A stretch of DNA of 64,000 nt from Undibacterium sp. 5I1 (GTDB taxonomy: Bacteria; Pseudomonadota; Gammaproteobacteria; Burkholderiales; Burkholderiaceae_D): positions 4,216,001-4,280,000 of the forward strand of contig NZ_JAVIWI010000001.1 in the NCBI RefSeq assembly GCF_034314085.1, in the 5' to 3' direction. The first letter of the stretch is position 1, and each line of letters begins with the position of its first letter. Below are positions 56,436-64,000 of the stretch, in pieces. The notes beneath the pieces are model-generated. The model ran no database searches, was not told where the DNA came from, and saw only the letters and a list, made by a program, of their open reading frames with translations. A program made the translations under genes and the position numbers.

Positions 56436-59400
56436 TCAATGATTCTCCAGCAAACTCTTTAATTGATCCGAGCGGGAAGGGTGGCGTAATTTTTTCATCG
56501 CCTTGGCTTCGATCTGGCGTATGCGCTCACGCGTGACTTCAAATTGTTTGCCGACCTCTTCCAAAGTGTAATCCGTTGCCATCTCCAGACCAAAGCGCAT
56601 CCGCAAGACCTTGGCCTCGCGCGGGCTGAGTGAGTCTAATACTTCTTTGAGTTTTTCTTGTACCGAGGCTTGCATGGCGGCGGCCATGGGTGACAGCGTA
56701 TTGTTATCCTGAATAAAGTCGCCTAATTGTGAGTCGCCATCGTCACCGATCGGTGTATCCATGGATACCGGTTCTTTGGCGATCTTCATGATTTCGCGCA
56801 CTTTGCTTTCGGACATTTCCATCTTCTCGGCAATGATTGCCGGGTCAGGTTCCAGGCCATTTTCTTGCATCAACTGACGCTTGATGCGATTCATTTTATT
56901 GATGGTTTCTATCATGTGAACAGGTACGCGGATCGTGCGCGCCTGATCCGCAATCGCTCTGGAAATCGCCTGACGTATCCACCAGGTTGCATAGGTAGAG
57001 AACTTATAGCCGCGACGATATTCAAACTTATCGACCGCTTTGAGTAAGCCGATATTGCCTTCCTGGATCAGATCAAGGAATTGCAAACCACGGTTAACAT
57101 ATTTCTTGGCGATAGAAATAACCAGACGCAAATTCGCCTCTGTCATCGCACGCTTGGCATCGGCTGCGCGCTTCTCACCTGCGATCATTTGCTTATTAAT
57201 TTTGCGCAGATCGCTTAGAGACAATGCGACTTTTTCTTCCAGCGTGATAAGTTTTTGTTGCAGCTCATTGGCGGCATGGACATGACGATGGATTAGCAGG
57301 CTATATGGCTGCCCTGCGTCCATTTCATCCTCTAACCATTTGGTATTGGTCTCGTTGCCGAGGAAACTGGCAATAAAGTGCTGGCGCGGCATGCCACATT
57401 TGTTGACTAATAAATCCTGAATTTTTTTCTCGATCTGACGCAGTTCCAACATCTGTTTGCGTAAGGTGTCGCATAGTTTTTCTATCGTCTTGACTGAAAA
57501 ACGGATGCCTAATAATTCTTGCGCGATGCTTTGTTGTGCTTTGACATAGACCGCGTCATTGGTATTCTTGGCGCTACGCATTTTCTCAAACTGAGCAGCG
57601 ATCACGGCAAGTTTTAACAAGACGGTATTTTTAAGTTGCAGCAATTGCTCTTCGCTCACCGCGTCATTGCTGACGGCATCCTCTTCGTCTTCATCCTCCT
57701 GATCATCTTGCTCGTCACTGCTGACGTTGCTGACAATGGCAGCCTGAATCAGATCTTCATTCGCGTTGGGGTCCATCAAGCCGTCAACAATGTCGTCGAT
57801 CTTAGTTTCATCCTTGGCGATTTTTTCTGCGATGGCTAGCAGTTCTGCAATCGTGCTTGGGCAGGCAGAAATGGCTTGCAGCATATCTTTCAAGCCATCT
57901 TCAATGCGCTTGGCGATTTCTATTTCGCCGCTGCGCGTTAGCAATTCAACGCCACCCATTTCACGCATGTACATACGCACAGGGTCGGTGGTGCGACCAA
58001 AATCGGCATCGACGGTTGACAGGGCTGCGGCTGCGGTGGCTTCTGCCTCATCATCGCTGACGGCATTGTTGACGCTGTCTGTCAGCAGCAATAAGGTCGC
58101 ATCGGGTGCGCGGTCGTACACTGCCACACCCATGTCGTTGAGTGTACTGATGATGCTCTGAACCATTTCTGGATCAGACACATCTTCTGGCAAATGGTCA
58201 TTGATTTCGGCATGCGTGAGGTAGCCGCGATCTTTGCCGATATTGATGAGCTTGGTGAGTTTTTTACGATAATGCTCTAACTGTTCTGCTGATCTTGCCG
58301 CGTTGGCGCTACCTGAGTTGCCGGTGCCGGCTTTTCTGGCTTTTGCTCTGGCGACGGATTTTAGTTCAGCAGATTCAACCGCGTTTAAGGCGCGGATTTC
58401 TTCATTCTCGAATTGAAATTCGCTAGGCTTACGACCACGTTTAGCGGCTTCTTTGACGCTTGGAAAAGTGTAGCTTGAGGTATCTATGCTCTCTAACGCG
58501 GACAGTTTGGATGCTGCTGAGGCTGCTGATATTGTCGATGCCGCTGATACTGTTGGCGACACAGATGCCGCCGGTGTTACTGACATTGCCGAGGTCGGCG
58601 ATATGATGGTGACTGGTGCGACGGCTAATTTTTCTCGCTTCGCATCGGGTCTTCCATCGGACATCGACTGCAAGACCGGTTTTGGCGGCGTTGCTACTTT
58701 TGCCGGGCTAGCTTGGGTCCACACACGCGGCGCACGTTTTTCACTGATACTGACATTGCTCGCGCCCTGTTTTGTTGTCGATCCTGCTATCGCATTGGAA
58801 TTGGCAGCGTCTGGCTTAATTTCAACACTGGTTTGATCGCTAAGATTTTCTGTATTTTGTCCGCTCGATACAGATGCTTCTGCAGTCTTATCCAGTGTTT
58901 TTTTCAATAAGCGTGAGCCCGATTTCTTGATTACGACGACAGGTGGTTTGTTGTCTGAAGTCGTGCTGGCTGCGTAGTAATCTGCAAACGGCTCGTCAAT
59001 GACCGTTACTGCTTTCGCCATCGCTTCTGCTGGTTCTGCCAGCAATGGCGTGGCTGGCGTGGTCTGCGGCAAACTGCTCGCTACTGCAGGCTCAAACATG
59101 GCAAGCGCATCGCTGATCTCGGCGATGACTTCTGGTGCAGGGACGATAAGTTTAGCCGACATCCCCATGTTGGCTGGTAACGGCGCATCTTCCGCAGTCG
59201 TTGGCTCGGTAACGATGGTGATGTTTGCATCGGTGTCAGCACTAGCGGCTTTCTCAGTCGCGGCACTATGTTCTGCTTCTGCAATTACTTCCGGTAATAC
59301 TTGTGGCAAAGCTGGCGCTAATTTCGAGCGGCGTTTGGTAATCACAGTCACCGGTGCCGTGATAATGGTTGGTGTGGCATCGCTAAGAATTTGTTCGTGT

Positions 59401-59561
59401 ACCGCAGTTTGTACCGCAATCATCTTGGTCTGCACTTGCGCCGAACCCGGATGTTGCATGGCTGACGCGTCTTTGGCAGGACGGCTTTTAATCCCTAGCG
59501 TGAGAGTGGATGCGCTTTTTTGAAGAGTGATACGAGTGGAGTCAGTTGAATTATTTTTCAT
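56436..59561 (-). CDS. rpoD: RNA polymerase sigma factor RpoD (sigma-70) with a long N-terminal extension
   Basis: Primary sigma factor. At 1041 residues it is far longer than E. coli RpoD (613). Region 1.1 starts near residue 430 ([30 protein letters not shown]), region 1.2 near 526 ([29 protein letters not shown]), then an acidic non-conserved region ([14 protein letters not shown]), region 2 ([63 protein letters not shown]), region 3 and region 4 ([26 protein letters not shown]). The first 430 residues are Ala/Thr/Ser/Pro-rich and look disordered, with short basic patches ([21 protein letters not shown]). dnaG does not precede it. Confidence 0.96.
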   Translation of the reverse strand: MKNNSTDSTRITLQKSASTLTLGIKSRPAKDASAMQHPGSAQVQTKMIAVQTAVHEQILSDATPTIITAPVTVITKRRSKLAPALPQVLPEVIAEAEHSAATEKAASADTDANITIVTEPTTAEDAPLPANMGMSAKLIVPAPEVIAEISDALAMFEPAVASSLPQTTPATPLLAEPAEAMAKAVTVIDEPFADYYAASTTSDNKPPVVVIKKSGSRLLKKTLDKTAEASVSSGQNTENLSDQTSVEIKPDAANSNAIAGSTTKQGASNVSISEKRAPRVWTQASPAKVATPPKPVLQSMSDGRPDAKREKLAVAPVTIISPTSAMSVTPAASVSPTVSAASTISAASAASKLSALESIDTSSYTFPSVKEAAKRGRKPSEFQFENEEIRALNAVESAELKSVARAKARKAGTGNSGSANAARSAEQLEHYRKKLTKLINIGKDRGYLTHAEINDHLPEDVSDPEMVQSIISTLNDMGVAVYDRAPDATLLLLTDSVNNAVSDDEAEATAAAALSTVDADFGRTTDPVRMYMREMGGVELLTRSGEIEIAKRIEDGLKDMLQAISACPSTIAELLAIAEKIAKDETKIDDIVDGLMDPNANEDLIQAAIVSNVSSDEQDDQEDEDEEDAVSNDAVSEEQLLQLKNTVLLKLAVIAAQFEKMRSAKNTNDAVYVKAQQSIAQELLGIRFSVKTIEKLCDTLRKQMLELRQIEKKIQDLLVNKCGMPRQHFIASFLGNETNTKWLEDEMDAGQPYSLLIHRHVHAANELQQKLITLEEKVALSLSDLRKINKQMIAGEKRAADAKRAMTEANLRLVISIAKKYVNRGLQFLDLIQEGNIGLLKAVDKFEYRRGYKFSTYATWWIRQAISRAIADQARTIRVPVHMIETINKMNRIKRQLMQENGLEPDPAIIAEKMEMSESKVREIMKIAKEPVSMDTPIGDDGDSQLGDFIQDNNTLSPMAAAMQASVQEKLKEVLDSLSPREAKVLRMRFGLEMATDYTLEEVGKQFEVTRERIRQIEAKAMKKLRHPSRSDQLKSLLENH

Positions 59562-59624
59562 TGAGCAAAATCTAGTACAGCAACAAATTCTTATTAATCT
59601 GCTAAGTCCACGATATTAAAGATG

Positions 59625-59656
59625 AAAAAAGCCCGCTGATGAAAGCGGGCTTTTTT
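59625..59656. terminator. Intrinsic terminator 64 bp upstream of rpoD
   Basis: Stem AGCCCGCT/AGCGGGCT with A6 and T6 flanks, able to act in both directions. It isolates rpoD from anything upstream on its strand, unless it serves as an attenuator. Confidence 0.9.
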
Positions 59657-60243
59657 ATTCATCCGAGGACTTGGAGAATCGAAGCGCGGATTATCCTCGG
59701 CTTCATCTTTCTTTGCAAGCAGAGATGCGGATTTTTCGACTAAATTTGCCTTTATTTTCAGCATCTGCCATCGCAGGCAGTAATCGGCTGAAATTGACTC
59801 GAGCATTGCCTCAACTTGATATGGTTTCTACACCAGTTTGATACGGGGGAGGGTAATTGCTCGAGTCTTCCGACTGCTGATTGGATTAGCCCAACTTGTC
59901 TGGCCAGTCTTATGCTGACGATTAGTTTTTTTTAATTATTTTATGTTGAGGGTTTTAATATACTCCCCTTAAAAATTAATATAAATACCGTATTGTCCAA
60001 TTAATATATGGACGATTAATAAATACATATAGGGAGTATGTTTAATATGTCTGCACGAGCTATGTTTAAAAAGCCGCCGAGGCAGTAGCTTAACCGCGAT
60101 AAGTAAATTGCACTAGAAAAGTGTATCCGTCATCAACTCAAACCCCAATAGAAAGTCTCGGTTGGAAATCGTTTTTACATTTGACAGAAAGTTTCCAAAA
60201 AAAGCTTTTATACTCATCGCAGATTATTTTTAGAACCAGTTCA
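59657..60243. other. Intergenic region between rpoD and mutY
   Basis: About 590 bp. It holds repeat copy I (59960-60039) and a short hairpin near 59661-59700 (CCGAGGA/TCCTCGG). A 70-codon minus-strand frame at 59594-59806 runs through the terminator and is not convincing. Nothing else is supported. Confidence 0.55.
59960..60039 (-). repeat. 80-bp structured dispersed repeat, copy I
   Basis: Reverse copy starting ATACTCCCC, central hairpin TTGTCCAA...TGGACGA, ending GGGAGTAT. It lies between divergent rpoD and mutY. Confidence 0.9.
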
Positions 60244-61416
60244 ATGAAACCTCGCACCACTGCTAAGTCCATTCCGCCCAATTCGCCGGCTATGCCGGAT
60301 CAGGTGGCATCCAAGTACCACGACCCCAGCTTTTCTCATGCCGTGATTGCGTGGCAAAAACAGCATGGCAGGCATCATTTGCCCTGGCAGCAGAGCCGGG
60401 ACGCTTATCGCGTCTGGTTGTCTGAAATTATGTTGCAGCAGACCCAGGTGGCGGCGGTGATCCCTTACTATCAGCGGTTTTTAGAGAGTTTTCCGACGGT
60501 GTTTGCCTTAGCCGCTGCGCCTGCTGAAGAGGTGATGGCGCACTGGAGTGGCTTGGGCTATTACACCCGGGCGCGCAATTTGCACCAATGTGCCAAGGAT
60601 GTGGTGGCGAATTATGCCGGGCAGTTTCCGTCAGACCCTGCTTTATTGCAGCAATTACCCGGGATTGGTCGCTCCACTGCGGCAGCGGTGGCGGCGTTCT
60701 CTTACGGTACCCGTGCGGCGATTATGGATGGCAATGTCAAACGGGTTTTTGCCCGGGTATTCGGGATTGCCGGTTATCCGGGGATTAAGACGATAGAAGA
60801 CGATTTATGGCTGCGTGCACAAGCCTTGTTGCCAGAAACGGATATCCAGGCCTACACACAAGGTTTGATGGATTTAGGCGCGACGCTGTGTACCCGCAGC
60901 AGCCCTGATTGCCCGCGCTGTCCTTTGCAAGCATCTTGCGTCGCTTATGCACAAGGCCGCACCGCTGAATTGCCAACCCGCAAACCGAAAAAAGAACCAA
61001 AAGAAAAGCATACTTTGATGCTGGTGCTACGGCATCAGGGACGAGTCTTGCTGGAGCAACGGCCTGACAGCGGCATCTGGGGCGGCTTGTTATCGCTGCC
61101 CGAACTGGACGGCATGCAGGAATTAAATCCCGACAGTCCCATGGGTGATTTGCTGGACTTTAGCAGCACTTTGCCAGAGCAAAGTTTGGCGGCAAAACAA
61201 GTAGCAAATCAATTTGGGGAAGTGACAGATATCCGGCAATTGCCAGGATTTTTACATGGGTTTACCCACTTCAAATTACATGCGCAAGTGCTGCAATTTA
61301 ATCTGGCGCAGCTCGCATCCCAAGTCGCCGAATCGCGTTATGTCTGGCTGGATTTAAGGCAGGTGGGACAAGCCGCTTTACCAGCGCCGGTGAAAAAATA
61401 TTTACTGGAACTTTGA
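60244..61416 (+). CDS. mutY: Adenine DNA glycosylase
   Basis: Removes adenine mispaired with 8-oxoguanine. The 390 residues from MKPRTTAKSIPPNSPAMPDQ include the catalytic Glu in VWLSEIMLQQTQVAAVIPYYQRF, the HhH-GPD motif LPGIGRSTAAAVAAF with Asp in AAIMDGNVKRVFARV, the iron-sulfur cluster CTRSSPDCPRCPLQASC and a C-terminal NUDIX-like domain (RVLLEQRPDSGIWGGLLSLPEL; LHGFTHFKLHAQVL). The ATG at 60244 is preferred over a GTG frame start at 60121. It complements mutM in the same region. Confidence 0.96.
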   Translation: MKPRTTAKSIPPNSPAMPDQVASKYHDPSFSHAVIAWQKQHGRHHLPWQQSRDAYRVWLSEIMLQQTQVAAVIPYYQRFLESFPTVFALAAAPAEEVMAHWSGLGYYTRARNLHQCAKDVVANYAGQFPSDPALLQQLPGIGRSTAAAVAAFSYGTRAAIMDGNVKRVFARVFGIAGYPGIKTIEDDLWLRAQALLPETDIQAYTQGLMDLGATLCTRSSPDCPRCPLQASCVAYAQGRTAELPTRKPKKEPKEKHTLMLVLRHQGRVLLEQRPDSGIWGGLLSLPELDGMQELNPDSPMGDLLDFSSTLPEQSLAAKQVANQFGEVTDIRQLPGFLHGFTHFKLHAQVLQFNLAQLASQVAESRYVWLDLRQVGQAALPAPVKKYLLEL

Positions 61417-61615
61417 TGCCGGTATTTTGATCCGAGTTTTATGATGTTTCATCGTATTAAAAGAGATTTCATCGCAAGCTTGCCGAATTGAATACGAGCA
61501 GTGCAAACTTAGGGTCTGCGCTGCAAAAATCGTAAATAAAAGCTCTTGATCTTGTAGGCTTGCTTTTTACAAATGCCGCAACATCTACAATACTATTTTT
61601 AGAAATTTAAAACAG

Positions 61616-63187
61616 ATGAACTCGCTTAACTCCGTCGCTAATCTCAGTTGTCGTATGGGTTTTGGCCTTGCCTTCATGCTGGTGAATTCTGTTGCTACAT
61701 CAGCTCAATTGTCAGCGCAAGTGTCAGCTGAAGTATCAGCGCAAACTCTTGCTGAAATGACCGCTAGAGTCAAGACCAGCTCTTGCCGTATTGCTGATTA
61801 TCCGCAAGAGGTGCAATGTGGTCAGATTCAGCGTCCGCTTGACCCTGCTCAGCCCGCAGGTAAAAAAATTACTGTGCATTTCGTTGTGGTGCCCTCGCAA
61901 GATAAAAACAAATTAAGTGATGCGGTCTTTGTCCTCGCAGGCGGACCGGGGCAAAGTGCCATCAATGCTGCGGCTTGGGGGAAGACAGTATTAGGGCGTT
62001 TAAATCGTCGCCGTGATTTGGTCTTTGTCGATCAGCGCGGGACAGGGCAAAGCGCACCGCTGCAATGTCCAGAGCTAGAGAGCGGTGGCGATCTGGCAGA
62101 TACCAACGGTACCGTAAAGTTAGCACTTGCTTGCCTGAAGAAGTTGCAGGCCTTGCCCTATGGTGACTTGCGGTTTTTTAGTACCAGCATTGCAGTACAA
62201 GATTTGGAGGCAGTGCGGCTTAGCCAGGCTTACGGAAAAATCAATTTGGTTGGTGCATCCTACGGGACGCGAGTCGGCTTAGAATTTTTGCGCCAATATC
62301 CACAATCTGTCCGGCGTTTAGTGATTGATGGCGTCGTGCCGCCCGACATGCGCTTGCCTGCTGCCGACGCGCAAAAGGCCCTAGACGGCGTCTTCGCAGA
62401 TTGTGCTAAAGATGCGCGTTGCAACAAGGCTTATCCTGATCTGGCCGCGCGCTGGAAAAAATTATTAGCGAGTCTGCCGCAATCCACCACGGTAATACAT
62501 CCACGTCTGGGCAATAAAATCCCGGTCACGATCAGTCGCAATACCTTGCTGAGTTTGGTGCATAAAACTTTGTATGCGCCTACCAGTGCAGCCGCTTTAC
62601 CCTACGCGTTGACGCAGGCGGAGCAAGCTAATTATGCGCCCCTGATTACCTTAAGCGGCGCACTGGGTTTGCCTTCTCCTTTGGGCATTGCTTATGGTAT
62701 GCATTTTTCAGTCTGGTGTGGTGAAGCGTATGCACATCCAATATTGAAACCCGCTAGCGATGATTTTGAAAAACTCATGGACGGCATGTATGGGGCGATC
62801 TGTACCAATTGGCCGCATGCCGTAATTCCGCCAGCTTTTTATACCATTCCAGTCAGCCCGGCACCGGTTTTGTTGCTCAGTGGCGGCATCGATCCGGTAA
62901 CCCCTACCCGCCATGGCAACAGCGTCGCTAAAGCGCTTGGTGCAAATGCTCGCCACATCACGATGGACAATGCAGGCCATGGTTTGTTATCGCAAGGATG
63001 TGTGCGTGATGTGGTGTATCGCTACTTCAATGCCAAAGAAGATCAGGACGCGATTAAGGTCGATGCGAAATGTGTACACCAGATCCCGCGACCGTTAGCG
63101 TGGCAGGTTCCGTCTATTACGCCGACTATTACTTTGCCCACCACGCCGATGCCAGAAACAGTAGCGCCGCAAGGAGCTAAACCATGA
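61616..63187 (+). CDS. Secreted alpha/beta-hydrolase (prolyl/tripeptidyl aminopeptidase-like)
   Basis: Exported serine hydrolase of 523 residues. After a hydrophobic N-terminus and a short repetitive AQLSAQVSAEVSAQTLAEM stretch, the alpha/beta fold shows the oxyanion region VFVLAGGPGQSA, DLVFVDQRGTGQSAP, the nucleophile elbow LVGASYGTRVGLEFLRQYP (Ser), an acidic residue in LSGGIDPVTPTRHGNSVA and the His in ITMDNAGHGLLSQGC. The family includes proline iminopeptidases and TAP-like tripeptidyl peptidases. The stop overlaps the start of the ATPase gene as ATGA, so it probably belongs to the same operon as the transporter. Confidence 0.9.
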   Translation: MNSLNSVANLSCRMGFGLAFMLVNSVATSAQLSAQVSAEVSAQTLAEMTARVKTSSCRIADYPQEVQCGQIQRPLDPAQPAGKKITVHFVVVPSQDKNKLSDAVFVLAGGPGQSAINAAAWGKTVLGRLNRRRDLVFVDQRGTGQSAPLQCPELESGGDLADTNGTVKLALACLKKLQALPYGDLRFFSTSIAVQDLEAVRLSQAYGKINLVGASYGTRVGLEFLRQYPQSVRRLVIDGVVPPDMRLPAADAQKALDGVFADCAKDARCNKAYPDLAARWKKLLASLPQSTTVIHPRLGNKIPVTISRNTLLSLVHKTLYAPTSAAALPYALTQAEQANYAPLITLSGALGLPSPLGIAYGMHFSVWCGEAYAHPILKPASDDFEKLMDGMYGAICTNWPHAVIPPAFYTIPVSPAPVLLLSGGIDPVTPTRHGNSVAKALGANARHITMDNAGHGLLSQGCVRDVVYRYFNAKEDQDAIKVDAKCVHQIPRPLAWQVPSITPTITLPTTPMPETVAPQGAKP

Positions 63188-64000
63188 TCATCGTCCATGA
63201 TTTACACAAAGCCTTTGTACGTCAGGGTAAGCCAAAATTTGCCTTCAACCTCAATTTTGGTAAGCGTCAGCAAGAAATGGTGAAGGCAGTTGATGGCGTT
63301 AGTTTTGCCGCAAGCGATGGCGCGATTACTGGCTTGTTAGGCGCTAACGGTGCCGGCAAAACGACAACTCTGCGTATGGTAGCGTCGCTGCTGGAATCTG
63401 ATCGTGGCGAGATTACAGTTGACGGTATTAAGGTCAGAGCCGGTCAGCAAGGCACACAATCCAATATGGGTATTTTGTCCGATGCGCGTGGACTGTATCC
63501 ACGTTTAACCGCACGTGAAAATATTTTTTACTACGGCACCTTGCATGGCATGTCGCGTAGTTTGATTGAACAACGCACTGATCAGCTTGCTCATTGGCTG
63601 GAGATGACGGCATTACTGGACCGGCGTACCGATGGATTTAGTCAGGGCGAGAGAATGAAAACTGCTCTAGCGCGGGCTTTAATTCACAACCCTAAAAATA
63701 TTATTCTGGACGAACCAACCAATGGTCTGGACGTGGTTGCCACCCGGGCACTGCGTGATTTTTTACGCTGGCTAAGGTCACCGGAAGGTGGCGGTAAGTG
63801 CATCATTTTTTCTACTCATATCATGCAAGAAGTTGAACGTTTGTGCGATCAGGTAGTGATCGTTGCACAAGGGCGCAATGTGGCGAAAGGCACGGTGGCG
63901 GAATTGTTACAGCAAGCGGAGGAGCCGAATTTTGAAGACGCGTTTGTCAAGCTAGCGTTTTTAAATCGTGACACTAATTCAGCAATTAGTTCAGCAACTA
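63184..64000 (+). CDS. natA: ABC transporter ATP-binding protein, NatA-like (cut by window end)
   Basis: ATPase of an ABC exporter. The 272 residues present have Walker A LGANGAGKTTTLRMVASL, a Q-loop region GILSDARGLYPRLTARENIFYYGTLHG, signature FSQGERMKTALARALIHNP, Walker B IILDEPTNGLDVVATRAL and the switch His in IIFSTHIMQEVERLCDQ. The C-terminus is incomplete. It resembles NatA, the ATPase of Na+ extrusion systems, and a NatB-like permease would be expected downstream. The ATG overlaps the hydrolase stop by 4 bp. Confidence 0.9.
   Translation, partial: MIIVHDLHKAFVRQGKPKFAFNLNFGKRQQEMVKAVDGVSFAASDGAITGLLGANGAGKTTTLRMVASLLESDRGEITVDGIKVRAGQQGTQSNMGILSDARGLYPRLTARENIFYYGTLHGMSRSLIEQRTDQLAHWLEMTALLDRRTDGFSQGERMKTALARALIHNPKNIILDEPTNGLDVVATRALRDFLRWLRSPEGGGKCIIFSTHIMQEVERLCDQVVIVAQGRNVAKGTVAELLQQAEEPNFEDAFVKLAFLNRDTNSAISSAT

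Noticed and set aside
59655-59705. tRNA-like arm (CCGAGGA/TCCTCGG) upstream of rpoD
   Set aside because: No anticodon or T arm follows; it is a simple hairpin.
59594-59806. 70-codon minus-strand frame upstream of rpoD
   Set aside because: It reads through a strong intrinsic terminator and shows no homology I can recognise.

Overview
The window looks like chromosomal DNA of a betaproteobacterium, most likely family Oxalobacteraceae and Undibacterium-like. This is inferred from the kdsD-kdsC-lptC-lptA-lptB-rpoN-hpf order, the ahcY-holin-metF operon behind an SAH riboswitch, the mutM/dynamin/mutY neighbourhood, moderate GC content and the protein sequences. No rRNA is present to settle the genus. 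About 50 genes are supported, together with one tRNA-Gln, two copies of one insertion sequence, and at least two families of small dispersed repeats.

Layout. 1-4262 holds an MdtAB-type RND efflux operon, cut at the window edge. 5151-7459 is an S41-peptidase gene split by a frameshift at an A8 tract. 7535-9112 is a chemoreceptor, followed by IS copy 1 (9193-10636). 11126-17371 carries an ATP-grasp protein, a lipoprotein phosphatase behind a tandem PHO-box-like array, a secreted protein of unknown function and the cystine transporter TcyP. 17538-19550 has an orphan ParB-like protein and a YeiE-like LysR regulator. 19600-25940 is a full urate-to-glyoxylate cluster: puuD, uraH, uraD, puuE, alc and allA, with a GntR/FCD regulator between two palindromic operators. 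26041-29661 holds an unknown protein, a PagL-like deacylase, a beta-hydroxyacid dehydrogenase and argE. 29708-32540 is the methyl-cycle operon ahcY-holin-metF under an SAH riboswitch. 32862-36864 has alkB, apt and a CPA2 antiporter. 37329-42940 is the KDO/LPS-export/rpoN block. 43245-46579 is ggt plus IS copy 2, inverted relative to copy 1. 46653-52110 has rplY, prs, tRNA-Gln, ispE, lolB and a TPR lipoprotein. 52448-64000 has mutM, a dynamin-like GTPase, a LysE exporter, an unusually long rpoD, mutY, a secreted alpha/beta hydrolase and a NatA-type ATPase cut by the window end.

The most unusual signal is a family of eight 79-80 bp structured repeats spread through intergenic DNA, with matching ends (ATACTC...GAGTAT) and two internal hairpins that show compensatory base changes. 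One copy appears to supply the Shine-Dalgarno sequence of puuE. A ninth, degenerate copy overlaps the start codon and -10 box of lolB. A second, unrelated family shares the ends GGACTTACGCAAAA but carries two different cores. Other notable points are the A8 frameshift, the roughly 430-residue N-terminal extension of RpoD, an intrinsic terminator lying inside a signal-peptide coding region, the PHO-box array, and two IS copies with clean 4-bp target duplications.
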